From Helicobacter bilis (GTDB taxonomy: Bacteria; Campylobacterota; Campylobacteria; Campylobacterales; Helicobacteraceae): DNA of 64,000 nucleotides. The notes under the pieces are model-generated. The model was not told the DNA's origin. It saw only the letters and a list, made by a program, of their open reading frames with translations, and ran no database searches. Location of the stretch: NCBI RefSeq assembly GCF_001999985.1, contig NZ_CP019645.1:1922001-1986000 (forward strand), in the 5' to 3' direction. Shown here one piece after another: positions 8,913-18,550 of the stretch (position 1 is the stretch's first letter; each line of letters begins with the position of its first letter). The translations under genes were made by a program, and so were the position numbers.

Positions 8913-9477
8913 GCATTGTTTCTTAACAATATATAGTGTAGTTATTTGTTATTGTGCTTGAATGTGCTGTGTGCGAGAAATTACAAGTAAAACTTTTAGC
9001 TTTGAAAATAGCAGAAAGGTGTGCATAAGTAGTGCGTGGTAAGCCAGGATGGAATCTAACTAAAACATAACCATTTATTCATAGAAACAAGCAGTGGCAT
9101 GTATGCTACGTAAAATCTAGATTCAACCTTAAAGAATTAAATTCTAAATAATGAATTGTTAATTTTTGACTTACCTTAGATACAACTAGTTTATACCATA
9201 TAATTATACTTCAACACAAACTCATGACAAGAGGGCATATAGCATAGACATTTTGTTGGCATGAACTGATTGATATTAATGCAAAGCAACCTTTCATTTA
9301 AATAATTAAAAGCGTTGTTGGTATGTTTGAAGCCTATAAATTTCCACAAATATAAATTGGTATTTACAAAGCCTCATTTAAGAAGTTTATGCGTGCAACT
9401 ATGTTTAGAGAGTGTTTGAAAGTAAAGATATAATCCACATCTCATTATTCAAACCCAAAATCAATAAAAATTTAACC
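8913..9477. other. Long gap without recognised genes
   Basis: About 565 AT-rich bases lie between the rhpA promoter and the 3' end of maf. I see no ORF with coding character, no tRNA or rRNA and no clear terminator. A small RNA cannot be excluded. Confidence 0.5.
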
Positions 9478-11772
9478 TTACTTTGCTTTTTCCTTTTTCT
9501 CTTTATCCTTTAGGCTCTCGTATTTTTCACCACTTAGATATTCTAAAGCTTTACGCACGACGGTTACAACCGTGTCAATGCCACCTGCAAGGCTAAATAG
9601 CCAATATCTATGATGATATAGCCATTCTAGCTCTTTGCCCCTTTTATCATCTTCGTTATTAATAGGTCGCACTAGAAGCTGTGCTATGTCTAATTCTTGA
9701 TGAAAAATATAGGATTGCAAGGCATCTGTGAAGTAGTCATGAAACACTCTTGAGTTAAAAATATCTTTAATCTCATCTATAGAATCTATTAATTTATCCA
9801 TTGTTTTATAGTTAAATTTTTCTAGCTCATTCTTGCGATTTAGCTCTTCTATCTCTTGTAAAAACTCGACTAATTCTAAGAATACACTCTCAACTTTTTC
9901 TTGTTGTAACTCGCCATAATCAATCCAATTTTGACAAATCTCAATGGCTTTTTCCATATTCTTTTTTGCATGTGCTTTACTCGGGGCTTTAAGCTTTAGT
10001 GGCTTTTTCTTTACCTTTGGCACCAAAGCACAAGCTTCTTTAAAAGGCATTTCAATCGTCCCTCTTATCCTTGCTCCACCTTCAGTCGCATTAATCACTT
10101 CTATTTTATAAGGTGTATTTGCTATGTCTTTTTCATAGAAGTTTAAAAAGAGTTTCCACACTTCTGTGGTCTCTACTACACCACCACCGCCATATTTTTC
10201 CACATAGATTTTATCTTTTTTGGGTTTAATCTCATTTTCACCATATACCGCACCTTTAGAGTGACTTGAGCCATCTTCACCAAAGGCTAAATCCTGCCCT
10301 ATGATAATGCAGCGTTTAAACTGCGAATGCACGACTAATTCATACGCCATATTTGCCGCACTCATGCCAATGCCAAGATAGCCATATTCATAGAAATTAA
10401 AAAGTGTCGTATAACCAAATGGGCGGAAGCTAAACTGCTTTGTGCCTTTTTGTATCGCATGTATAGTGTCCTCATGCACGATTGAAGTAAGGGAGAAAAT
10501 CACATCTTCTTGTGCCTCCATAGGTGTATCTGTGTAGAATTTCGCACTCTCTTTCACTCTCTCTAAAGAGAACACAATATCTGGCTTTATACCATGCTTT
10601 GTAAGCACGGGAAAACTCGCATCAATGCAAAAAAGTGTCGCATAAGGAGCGATTTCTTTCAATGTATCAAGCTGTTTATAAAGGCTTGGTCCTGTGGAGA
10701 CAATGATGGCTGTATCTCTGCCTTTAAGCTTACCATGGATTTCTACAAGGCTTGGGGCATAGAGTGAATATTTCATATTTTCAATATGCTGCTTTATCCC
10801 AACGATAGCATCTTTTGTATCATTGCCTACACTTATTACACCATGCTCGATGGCGGCTACAAAGTCCTTATTAATTCTTAGAATCTCTTCGCTATATTTT
10901 TCATAATAGCCATTTGGTAGCAACAAATCATAGACTTTAGAATACACTTTAGAGAATTTATCCATATCAAAAAGGGAGTTAATCATATTGAAATTACATT
11001 GTGGAGAATGAAGTAAAATCAGTCGATTACTTAGAATCTCTTCACTAAAATCAATGAGATTTAGCACAATACAAATAATCTCTAATTCTGGCTCAATCAC
11101 TACAATGCGTTTTAGAATCTCGCTGCCAAGCATCATGCGATATAAGATTCCATTCCCTAAACCATAGGCGTATAAATAGGGATAATAGCGATATATTTCA
11201 TAGCTTTTTAACACCTCTAGATTCTCTTGCAAGGGATCGCCTTTATAAAGCGGGATATTATTTTGCAATTCAACAATATTAAAGTTCGCACTATCATTTC
11301 CCATAAAGACTTCATATTGCGTATTTGTTTCTATTTTTAAGAGATTGTAGAAAAGAAGCGGATCTCGCATGCTTAATGCGTGCAGGTTTCTCTCATAAAT
11401 GGAGTTTTCATTAATCTGTGTTTGTGCTTTTTGTGGCTCTGAATCTTGCATGATTGTGCTAAGTGGTTTGCATGCTGCTTCTTGTAATTCAGTTTCTTTT
11501 ATTTCGCTTTTTTGTGTTTTATTTGTTTTTAGCTCATTTGTTTGTGATTTAGCTTTTTGTGTTTTAGCCGCTCTTAACTCACTTTTTTGTGATTTATTTG
11601 TTTTTAGCCCACCTTTTTTTGACTCACTCGTTTTTACTTCGCTATTTTGTGCTTTGGTCGTTTTTAGCTCATTTGTCCGCACCTTAGCGTTTTGTGTTGT
11701 CTTGTTTTGCACTTCTTTTTTTGTGCTTTTTTGTGTGTCTTGTGTGTTTTTTGTTTGCCCTTTTTTTGCCAT
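9478..11772 (-). CDS. Maf/DUF115 motility-accessory protein, probable flagellin glycosyltransferase
   Basis: Maf proteins of Campylobacter and Helicobacter are needed to decorate flagellin with nonulosonic acids and hence for filament assembly. The 764-residue product has the Maf core with AIIVSTGPSLYKQLD at about 360-375, then FCIDASFPVLTKHGIKPD. A second conserved block reads CIIIGQDLAFGEDGSSHS at about 495. The first ~115 residues are an unusual Lys/Thr/Gln/Ser-rich low-complexity tail built from degenerate repeats (KTNKSQKSE-like units), absent from typical family members. Its start is supported by a TATAAT box at 11813-11818. It stands alone, without flagellar genes beside it. Confidence 0.5.
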   Translation of the reverse strand: MAKKGQTKNTQDTQKSTKKEVQNKTTQNAKVRTNELKTTKAQNSEVKTSESKKGGLKTNKSQKSELRAAKTQKAKSQTNELKTNKTQKSEIKETELQEAACKPLSTIMQDSEPQKAQTQINENSIYERNLHALSMRDPLLFYNLLKIETNTQYEVFMGNDSANFNIVELQNNIPLYKGDPLQENLEVLKSYEIYRYYPYLYAYGLGNGILYRMMLGSEILKRIVVIEPELEIICIVLNLIDFSEEILSNRLILLHSPQCNFNMINSLFDMDKFSKVYSKVYDLLLPNGYYEKYSEEILRINKDFVAAIEHGVISVGNDTKDAIVGIKQHIENMKYSLYAPSLVEIHGKLKGRDTAIIVSTGPSLYKQLDTLKEIAPYATLFCIDASFPVLTKHGIKPDIVFSLERVKESAKFYTDTPMEAQEDVIFSLTSIVHEDTIHAIQKGTKQFSFRPFGYTTLFNFYEYGYLGIGMSAANMAYELVVHSQFKRCIIIGQDLAFGEDGSSHSKGAVYGENEIKPKKDKIYVEKYGGGGVVETTEVWKLFLNFYEKDIANTPYKIEVINATEGGARIRGTIEMPFKEACALVPKVKKKPLKLKAPSKAHAKKNMEKAIEICQNWIDYGELQQEKVESVFLELVEFLQEIEELNRKNELEKFNYKTMDKLIDSIDEIKDIFNSRVFHDYFTDALQSYIFHQELDIAQLLVRPINNEDDKRGKELEWLYHHRYWLFSLAGGIDTVVTVVRKALEYLSGEKYESLKDKEKKEKAK

Positions 11773-11812
11773 CTCTTCCTCATTGCATGATTTTATGATA
11801 AAACAAGATGAT

Positions 11813-11818
11813 ATTATA
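11813..11818 (-). promoter_or_regulatory. -10 box of maf
   Basis: TATAAT on the minus strand about 40 bases before the maf ATG, in an AT-rich leader. Confidence 0.5.
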
Positions 11819-12015
11819 ATATATTTTTGTAGATTATCAAATATAGGCTTTTAATGATAGCTTATGCACTCTTATCCCATTTTGACTTTTTGTCGTTTCA
11901 AACATGGAATCTAGTTTATATTTTGTTGTTTAAGCACATAAGCTGTGATATAGATTCTAAAATATCGGTTATATGCGTTGTCTTTTTGTTGCTTTTAAGT
12001 GAGTTTTTGTTTCGG

Positions 12016-12305
12016 TCATGTATTATATATACACTCCCTCACAAAAAAACTCAACAACACTTAAATTCAATCAAAAATACTGCCGCATTGCATTCCCTTG
12101 TCATGTTGCCCCTTATTGTCATGTTGAGCGTAGCGAAACATCTCTACTTGCATAAAGCTAGATTTTTCGGCTAAAGCCTCAAAACGACAAGCCGACTCTC
12201 TGTGCGGTAACTTGAAATTTAGGCTATACCCCTGTGTTTAAGATTTTTGATGAATTTTTGCGGTTTTCGAACGAAAAGCGAAGGGAGTGTATTATACATA
12301 CATGA
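12016..12305. repeat. Imperfect terminal inverted repeats bounding a short non-coding element
   Basis: The left arm (12016-12039) and the right arm (12282-12305, reverse complement) share TCATGTAT and ATACACTCCCT, 19 of 24 positions. The roughly 240 bases between hold a dispersed-repeat copy and no real gene. The size and paired ends resemble a miniature non-autonomous element, but no target duplication or transposase was found. The rest of the 11773-12572 gap contains nothing else I can support. Confidence 0.5.
12118..12177 (+). repeat. Dispersed repeat (CHVERS type), copy 1
   Basis: TGTCATGTTGAGCGTAGCG followed by AAACATCTCT and a trailing TTTCGGCTAAAGCCTC. The same unit recurs, in both orientations and with divergence, near 35.6, 37.5, 46.6 and 47.4 kb. 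Confidence 0.5.
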
Positions 12306-12572
12306 TCGGCTTTGAGTGCAGAATCCGCAAAAAGCAGCACAAAAGATAAACGCACTGCATTTACGCTTTGAGGCCGTATTTAAATATCGCATATAACCTC
12401 ACCGAAACACACAAAACAAACCGAGTAAAAGCATTCACTTTAATAGCCTTCATAGATTCTAAAAATAGTAAAAGTTTTAGAATCTTGTGAGTTTTATCCA
12501 TAGTATTGATTGATGGCAGGGTTATTTTAAAGCCAACTTTAATTAATAACTAAACCTTAATGAAAGGAAATC

Positions 12573-13346
12573 ATGTATTTTCACATTCAAAATAGAAACT
12601 ATAAAACCGCATTTATGCTTATAAGTGCTATATATATGCTGAATGCTACTTTATATGCTAGAGAAATTGCTGCTTACAATAAACATCATATTGCACTATC
12701 AAGCGATAATGACGCATATTTTGAGCCTACAAATTACGATAGATACTATACAGCTGGGCATAATCTTAGTTACACCTCAAAAGAATGGCAGAATAGTCCG
12801 CTTGCATATACTGCATTATTTTCTAGGCTTTTTAAGAAAGATTTGGCAAGCTCTTTTAGCATTGGCATAGGGCAAGAAGTCTATACGCCCTCCGCCCGTT
12901 TTGCATTAAATCCACCTGCAAATGACGCCCCTTATGGCGGCTATCTCTATCTCAACACCATGATACAAAATCGCACAGATAATTTTTTAGAACAGCTTGA
13001 GTTAAATATCGGCATGGTGGGCAAGGCTGCGCTAGGTAAAGAAGCACAGGATTTAATACATGAATTAATCAACTATTATCCTTTAGCAGGTTGGGATCAT
13101 CAGGTTAGAAATGAATTTGTCTTGAATGCGTATTATAAAGCAATGTATCGCTTTGATATTATCTCAAATATTTTTGATATACTGCCCTATGGAGTTATAG
13201 CCCTTGGTAATGCAAATACGCATTTAGAGCTTGGTGCAAAAATGCGTGTTGGTTATGGTTTGCATGGGGATTTTGGAATACAAAAAGCTACTTCAAATCA
13301 TATAGGCTCAATGAGTTTGAATGATGATTTTAGATTCTTTTTGTAA
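12573..13346 (+). CDS. LpxR-like lipid A 3'-O-deacylase (DUF2219), C-terminally short
   Basis: LpxR-family enzymes are outer-membrane beta barrels that remove the 3' acyl groups of lipid A. The product (257 residues) has a hydrophobic N-terminal signal segment. It also has HIALSSDNDAYF, which contains the conserved Asn-Asp near the start of the mature protein, and RYYTAGHNLSYTSKEW and IGIGQEVYTP blocks. Family members are usually about 310-330 residues. Here the frame stops at NDDFRFFL, roughly one fifth early, removing the last predicted strands. ATG with AAAGGAAAT upstream supports the start. It may be inactive, or a natural short form; the stop is followed within 60 bases by the convergent hemE. 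Confidence 0.5.
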   Translation: MYFHIQNRNYKTAFMLISAIYMLNATLYAREIAAYNKHHIALSSDNDAYFEPTNYDRYYTAGHNLSYTSKEWQNSPLAYTALFSRLFKKDLASSFSIGIGQEVYTPSARFALNPPANDAPYGGYLYLNTMIQNRTDNFLEQLELNIGMVGKAALGKEAQDLIHELINYYPLAGWDHQVRNEFVLNAYYKAMYRFDIISNIFDILPYGVIALGNANTHLELGAKMRVGYGLHGDFGIQKATSNHIGSMSLNDDFRFFL

Positions 13347-13399
13347 AACTTTTACATATAAAGCTTTTTTCTCAAAAACTCTCTATCATAGGATCTTCA

Positions 13400-14425
13400 T
13401 CAGGCATATTTACTCGATAGTTCTCTTACAAGTTTCACTAAGGATATTGCATTCTCACGCGGTAAATCTTTAATCATGCCATGTCCAAGGTTAAAGATAT
13501 GCCCAGAATTACGCATAACTTCAAGGATAGAGATAACCCCCTCCTTCATAGAAGAATAGTCATAAAGCCTTGCGGGCTCAAGATTACCTTGCAATACAAA
13601 GCGATCGCCTGCCTTTTCTTTTGCCTCTTTCATATCAATCTGCCAGTCAATGCCTAATACATCAAACTTGCCGTGAAGAGATTCTAAAAATGCACCGACA
13701 CCGCGAGGAAATGCGATAAGTGGAATTTGTGGAAATGTAGCCTTAAGATAATTTGCAATATCCTGCAAATAAAACCAGCCAAACTCTAAATATTTGCTTT
13801 TTTCTAACGCATTCGCCCATGAGTCAAAAAGCATAACTGCATTTGCCCCAGCTTTTATCTGCATACTTAAATATTGCTTTATCTCATCTGTGAGTTTTTG
13901 TAATAAAGCGTGTAAGAGTTTTGGATTTTGATACAACATTTTTTTACTTTTTTCATAGCTTTTACTGCCATGTCCCTCTATCATATATGTAGCAAGGGTC
14001 CATGGCGCTCCACTAAAGCCAATCAATGCTTTATCTTTTGCTAATCTTTTTCGCACAGAATCTACGCATTCATACACATAGGAAAGTCTAGTATGTGCGT
14101 TTGACTTTAGCATACCTAAACTCTCTTCATCAGTAATTGTTTGTAAAAATTGTGGTCCAAACCCCTCTTTAAACTCTAAAGGAAGCCCCATTTCATAAGG
14201 AATAACTAAAATATCGCTGAATAAAATCGCCGCATCCACATCTAAAATATCGATAGGTTGTAGTGTAACCTCTGTGGCTAAATCCACTCTTTGACATAAA
14301 TCAATAAAATTTTTAGCCCTCTTTCTTGTCGCTTTGTATTCATCTAAATAGCGTCCTGCTTGTCTCATCATCCATATAGGTGTATAGGGCGTTTTTTTTC
14401 TCAAACATGCGTCAATAAAAATCAT
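13400..14425 (-). CDS. hemE: Uroporphyrinogen decarboxylase
   Basis: It converts uroporphyrinogen III to coproporphyrinogen III in haem biosynthesis (cytosol). The 341-residue product has the N-terminal signature TPIWMMRQAGRYLDEYKATR and the internal GFSGAPWTLATYMIEG block, both diagnostic, and ends at usual length. It is convergent with the lpxR-like gene and divergent from trpA, so it is probably monocistronic. Confidence 0.5.
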   Translation of the reverse strand: MIFIDACLRKKTPYTPIWMMRQAGRYLDEYKATRKRAKNFIDLCQRVDLATEVTLQPIDILDVDAAILFSDILVIPYEMGLPLEFKEGFGPQFLQTITDEESLGMLKSNAHTRLSYVYECVDSVRKRLAKDKALIGFSGAPWTLATYMIEGHGSKSYEKSKKMLYQNPKLLHALLQKLTDEIKQYLSMQIKAGANAVMLFDSWANALEKSKYLEFGWFYLQDIANYLKATFPQIPLIAFPRGVGAFLESLHGKFDVLGIDWQIDMKEAKEKAGDRFVLQGNLEPARLYDYSSMKEGVISILEVMRNSGHIFNLGHGMIKDLPRENAISLVKLVRELSSKYA

Positions 14426-14640
14426 TTAGAATCCTTAGTATAGCATTTGACATATTGTAATGTGTGAATATGTGTAGGCGGTTAATATAATAGACATTGT
14501 TTTTCAAGCAACTAATCAGAATCTTCATAAAATATCTCTTAGGTAGCGATCGGATTCTTTACCTATTTGCTAGTATTGATAAAAATCTTAATGCAGGCAT
14601 ACTATAGATAATACATCGTAACAAATACAAAAATATTTGC

Positions 14641-14646
14641 TATAAT
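14641..14646 (+). promoter_or_regulatory. -10 box of trpA
   Basis: TATAAT preceded by TTTGC, 35 bases before the GTG start of trpA. The upstream stretch is AT-rich with no clear -35. Confidence 0.5.
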
Positions 14647-14680
14647 ACGCGGATATTTTACAAAATCTTGGAGAAACAAG

Positions 14681-15451
14681 GTGAATCAAAAATTAGAACT
14701 TATGGGGCATGTTATCGCTGGATACCCCGACACACATTCATGTATTCGTGCGGCAACGGGGATTTTGCGGGGAGGTGCAACATATTTGGAAGTGCAGTTT
14801 CCATTTTCTGATGGTAATGCAGATGGCGTATTAATACAAAGTGCGAGTGATTATAGTTTGCGTCATGGATTTATCCCTCAGCATGGATTTACCATTATTG
14901 ATACACTTGTGAAAAATACTTCAAAGCGCATACTTGCAATGACTTATGCAAATATTGTATTGCAGTATGGAGTAAAAGAGTTTGTGAGTGATCTTGCAAA
15001 ATGTGGTGCTTATGGTGTTATTATCCCAGATTTTGGCTTTGGTGAAGAAGATTTTGGCATGAGGGAGTTATGCAGGGAACACAACATATATTTTATTGAG
15101 TTAATCGCTCCGCTTACATCACAAAAGCGTGTGAGAGAAATCGCAAGTCAAACACTCGCGCCATTTCTTTATGTCATTGCACGCAATGGATTAACAGGGG
15201 GTCAAACACTCATCAATAGGGAAGTTCTTGAGTATATAGAAGATGTGGCTGAAATCTGTGCATTAGAAGAAAAATCAATTATGGTTGGTTTTGGTATTAA
15301 TCATGCAAGTCAGCTTACCTTATTGCAACATAAAGTTTATGGTGTTGTTGCGGGGAGTTATTTTGTTGATATTATTAATAAGAATCAAGATAGCGAGAAT
15401 CTTTTGGAGATTTTACAAGATTCCACGCAAAAGCTTTTAGCGTGTGAGTAG
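14681..15451 (+). CDS. trpA: Tryptophan synthase alpha chain, isolated from other trp genes
   Basis: TrpA cleaves indole-3-glycerol phosphate to indole and glyceraldehyde 3-phosphate, passing indole to TrpB. The 256-residue product keeps the family landmarks: ATYLEVQFPFSDGNADGVLI (catalytic Glu/Asp region), IIPDFG, YVIARNGLTGG, VGFGI and GVVAGSYFVD phosphate-binding loops. The start is GTG with GGAG seven to ten bases upstream. No trpB or other trp gene adjoins it on either side, which is unusual because TrpA works in a complex with TrpB. The partner genes are either elsewhere or lost. Confidence 0.5.
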   Translation: MNQKLELMGHVIAGYPDTHSCIRAATGILRGGATYLEVQFPFSDGNADGVLIQSASDYSLRHGFIPQHGFTIIDTLVKNTSKRILAMTYANIVLQYGVKEFVSDLAKCGAYGVIIPDFGFGEEDFGMRELCREHNIYFIELIAPLTSQKRVREIASQTLAPFLYVIARNGLTGGQTLINREVLEYIEDVAEICALEEKSIMVGFGINHASQLTLLQHKVYGVVAGSYFVDIINKNQDSENLLEILQDSTQKLLACE

Positions 15452-15595
15452 TTCTATCCCTTTATGCAGTGCATCTTCACCGCACGATGAAGAATAAAAA
15501 TGAATTATTTGAATTTGGAGGTGCTGAATCGGCAGTTATTATATAATTTACGCAAATAGCATACAATATGCAAATTTCTACAAAATGGATATGAA

Positions 15596-16150
15596 ATGAC
15601 AGAAAAGAAAAATAATGAACTCAAATTTATGTTTATTGTGCTAGTTGTAGCATGTGTGCTATTTGTGTATGATGTGGAGTTATATGGCGATGTGTTTCAA
15701 TTTTTAGCACTTTATTTGGGCATTATTATTTTAGTGTATGAAAAAAATATAAAACGCGTGATTATGCTATCTATTGCAGCTGCCTTTGTTGTTGGCGTTG
15801 TTTATGCGATAAAATTTGGGTTTATGCAGTTGGCATCTCATAATACAGAATATGCTTCAATATCACTTCGCCCATACGCATTTAATGGGACACCTAGCAT
15901 ATATGATTATAATGGTTTTCCAAGCGGACATACTGCCGCGGCATTTATTGCCGTGGGATTTGCCTTGCGATTTTATAGCAAAAGATGGATTATATTTTTA
16001 GCCCTACTTGCTATCTTAGTGCCACCATCAAGGGTGCTAACACTATGGCATACGACTATACAGGTTATTGCTGGTGGGATTTTTAGCTTAGTTATAACTT
16101 ATAGCGTTCTTGTTGTATTGCAAAAGATTCCATATTTTCGCAATGCGTAA
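15596..16150 (+). CDS. PAP2-family membrane phosphatase, possibly a lipid A phosphatase
   Basis: This 184-residue protein has about four to five hydrophobic segments and the PAP2 catalytic signature split as NGFPSGHTAAAF (about 102-113) and PSRVLTLWHTTIQVIAGG (about 142-159). It would act on a phospholipid, lipid A or undecaprenyl phosphate at the periplasmic face. Size and motif layout are like the LpxE/LpxF lipid A phosphatases of H. pylori, but substrate cannot be decided from motifs. It ends 19 bases before aroC. A second PAP2 gene is at 52315-52905. Confidence 0.5.
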   Translation: MTEKKNNELKFMFIVLVVACVLFVYDVELYGDVFQFLALYLGIIILVYEKNIKRVIMLSIAAAFVVGVVYAIKFGFMQLASHNTEYASISLRPYAFNGTPSIYDYNGFPSGHTAAAFIAVGFALRFYSKRWIIFLALLAILVPPSRVLTLWHTTIQVIAGGIFSLVITYSVLVVLQKIPYFRNA

Positions 16151-16169
16151 TTAATATATAAGGAAAGTT

Positions 16170-17255
16170 ATGGATTCTAATGGTATTTTATTTCAATTTA
16201 GCTCTTTTGGGGAGAGTCATGGCGAGGGTATTGGTGGCATTGTGAGTGGTATGCCATCTGGCATAACTATTGATTATGCGTTTTTAGAATCTGAGATTGC
16301 AAGAAGAAAGGGCGGGTCCAAGTTTGCAACACCAAGAAAAGAAGATGATGCTTTTCAGATTCTAAGTGGTGTATTTGAGGGCAGAAGCACAGGGACTCCC
16401 ATTGGCTTTTTTATCCCTAATATGAATGTGCGTAGCAAAGATTATACAAAGATTAAAGATGTGTTTCGCCCATCTCATGCTGATTTTACCTATTATCATA
16501 AGTATGGACATAGAGATTATCGTGGTGGTGGCAGAAGTAGTGCTAGAGAGAGTGTAGCGCGAGTGCTTGCTGGTGGGTTAGCAAAGCTGCTTTTAAGGGA
16601 GTTTAATATTGAGATTCTAAGTGGTATTACGCATGTAGGTAACATAGGCACAGCTAAGAAGAATTTTAGTCGAGATGATTTTATGAGTGCTAGAGAGAGT
16701 GCTATATTCGCCCTTGATAAAAGTAAAGAAGAAGCCATGCAAGAAGAGATTTTGAGTGCAAAAGCAAAGGGTGATAGTGTGGGTGCAAGTGCTTTATTCT
16801 CTGTTTTTAATGTGCCTATTGGACTAGGAGAGCCGCTTTCCTATAAACTTGATTCTATACTTGCAAGGGATCTTATGGGGCTTAATGCGGTAAAAGCAGT
16901 AGAGATAGGCAGCGGTATAGAATCTACAAAGATGTATGGCTCTCAAAATAATGACTATATGGATAAAAATGGTTTTATGAGTAATAATTCTGGTGGGATT
17001 TTAGGTGGTATCTCAAATGGGAATGACATTATCATTAAAGTGCATTTCAAGCCCACGCCTAGCATATTTTGTGCGCAAAAAACAATAGATATATATAATA
17101 ATGAAGTAGATATAAAGTTGCAAGGCAGACATGACCCATGCGTTGGTGTAAGGGGTAGTGTAGTGTGTGAGAGTATTGTTGCCCTTGTCTTGGCTGATAT
17201 GTTGCTACTTAATATGAGTGCAAAACTAGAGAATCTTAAAAAGATTTATGGGTGA
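16170..17255 (+). CDS. aroC: Chorismate synthase
   Basis: It makes chorismate from 5-enolpyruvylshikimate 3-phosphate, an FMN-dependent step. The 361-residue product begins with [18 protein letters not shown] (family signature 1), then [14 protein letters not shown] and [11 protein letters not shown] (signature 2), and [17 protein letters not shown] is preceded by AAGGAAAG. It follows the PAP2 gene by 19 bases and may share its transcript. Confidence 0.5.
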   Translation: MDSNGILFQFSSFGESHGEGIGGIVSGMPSGITIDYAFLESEIARRKGGSKFATPRKEDDAFQILSGVFEGRSTGTPIGFFIPNMNVRSKDYTKIKDVFRPSHADFTYYHKYGHRDYRGGGRSSARESVARVLAGGLAKLLLREFNIEILSGITHVGNIGTAKKNFSRDDFMSARESAIFALDKSKEEAMQEEILSAKAKGDSVGASALFSVFNVPIGLGEPLSYKLDSILARDLMGLNAVKAVEIGSGIESTKMYGSQNNDYMDKNGFMSNNSGGILGGISNGNDIIIKVHFKPTPSIFCAQKTIDIYNNEVDIKLQGRHDPCVGVRGSVVCESIVALVLADMLLLNMSAKLENLKKIYG

Positions 17256-17509
17256 GTTTAGTTTATTGAACGACTATTCCACGAAATACATGCCCCTATA
17301 TGATTATGGAGCATGTAAGGTCTTGTTATACTCCATACTGCAGCTATTTTAAATCTTTTATAAACAATCCTTTGAATATTTATTTAAATTTTATATGTTG
17401 TCATTATTTGTCTTAATTTATGTATTTTTACTCATTTTACTTCTCACAATTATAATAATATCCTCGCAATTAACGAATTTTTACAATATTCATTTTTGTT
17501 AATAAATCG

Positions 17510-17529
17510 TTTTTTTTTTTTTGTATTAT
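17510..17529 (+). promoter_or_regulatory. T13 tract abutting a -10 box, likely variable promoter
   Basis: Thirteen T (17510-17522), one G, then TATTAT (17524-17529), about 30 bases before the ATG at 17560. A T-run between the -35 region and the -10 box changes promoter spacing when its length slips; this arrangement is known for H. pylori surface genes such as sabA. A near-identical arrangement precedes the GTPase gene at 44867. Confidence 0.5.
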
Positions 17530-17559
17530 CACGCAATTTTGAATTTAGGAGTTTTTATT

Positions 17560-18330
17560 ATGGGTTTTTTAGATACACTCAAACGCAACAAGCCTGCACG
17601 CAAAAAAGATATTTTGAAGTTAATAGACTTTAACAAAGATTATAGTGAGCTTATCTTGCGTGCCTTAGCTGATCCAAATGGTTTAGGAAAGCTTGATGCT
17701 ATGATGCATAATGCCTATATGCCAAGGCATTACTGGGAGATTTTTCATCAAATGTATGTGTATGGCAATGCTTACAGCAACGATGGAATAGCACAAAGGG
17801 AAATTTGCATTGATTGTGGTGGGCATATTGGTGTATTTACAGATGTTGCCCTGCATTGCGGTGCGATTGTATATGTCTTTGAGCCAAACAAATATCTTTT
17901 TGCTTTTTTACAGAACAAATATAGGGATAACCCAAATGTGATATTACATAATCAAGCGGTTTCAAATAGAAATTACCAAACGCAATTTTTGATTGATGAA
18001 TGTGGTGAATTGTCGCAGGGAAATCGCATTGTAGAAAGCGTGAATCATACGCAAAAATCCTATGAAGTAGAAGTCATTGACTTAAGTCAATATATTAAAG
18101 AGCATATCCTGCCAAAGCACAACAAGATAAGTTTTTTAAAGCTTGATGTGGAGGGAAGTGAATTTGACATTATGGAATCTTTACTAGGACAAGACTTACA
18201 TAAATATATAGGCTACATTGCTTGTGAGACGCACGAAAGATTCTTTAGTGATGGGGAAGAAAAACTAGCAAAACTTAAACAAAGCATAGAAGAAAAATCC
18301 GCAAAAAATGTGTTTTTGGATTGGATTTGA
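17560..18330 (+). CDS. FkbM-family SAM-dependent methyltransferase
   Basis: FkbM enzymes O-methylate sugars or other small acceptors and in enteric epsilonproteobacteria often modify surface glycans. The 256-residue product has the SAM-binding start REICIDCGGHIGVFTDVAL at about 80, then VYVFEPNKYLF (acidic ribose-binding residue) and FLKLDVEGSEFDIMESL near 205, all typical. I chose the ATG at 17560 because AGGAG lies 9 bases upstream and because a longer frame would run into the T13 promoter. It stands alone, with no glycan gene beside it. Confidence 0.5.
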   Translation: MGFLDTLKRNKPARKKDILKLIDFNKDYSELILRALADPNGLGKLDAMMHNAYMPRHYWEIFHQMYVYGNAYSNDGIAQREICIDCGGHIGVFTDVALHCGAIVYVFEPNKYLFAFLQNKYRDNPNVILHNQAVSNRNYQTQFLIDECGELSQGNRIVESVNHTQKSYEVEVIDLSQYIKEHILPKHNKISFLKLDVEGSEFDIMESLLGQDLHKYIGYIACETHERFFSDGEEKLAKLKQSIEEKSAKNVFLDWI

Positions 18331-18356
18331 TTCTATGCTTTTAGTATTTTCTTATG

Positions 18357-18375
18357 TTTTGCCTTCATGGCAAAA
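18357..18375. other. Short hairpin between fkbM-type gene and prpD
   Basis: TTTTGCC and GGCAAAA flank the loop TTCAT, a perfect 7-bp stem. There is no T-run after it on either strand, so it is at best a weak bidirectional terminator. Confidence 0.5.
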
Positions 18376-18550
18376 ATAGACCAATTAAAGCTTTTAAGAT
18401 TCCAAACTATAAAAACTAGATACGGAAAGTTTTTACAAGCAATAAAATCTTCTTAAAATATATGAGATTCTATTGTCCTGCCAATTAGATTCTATTTCAT
18501 TAAAGTGGATTTAGAATCTAGCTATTAACTTCAGCTAAAACAGCTAAAAA

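Noticed and set aside
12012..12042. Inverted repeat as the ends of a full transposon
   Set aside because: Only about 240 non-coding bases lie between the ends and no transposase is present, so at most a miniature element.
11854..12174. A 106-codon plus-strand ORF with hydrophobic segments
   Set aside because: Its 3' half is translated dispersed repeat and inverted-repeat DNA, and it has no recognisable domain or ribosome site; probably fortuitous.
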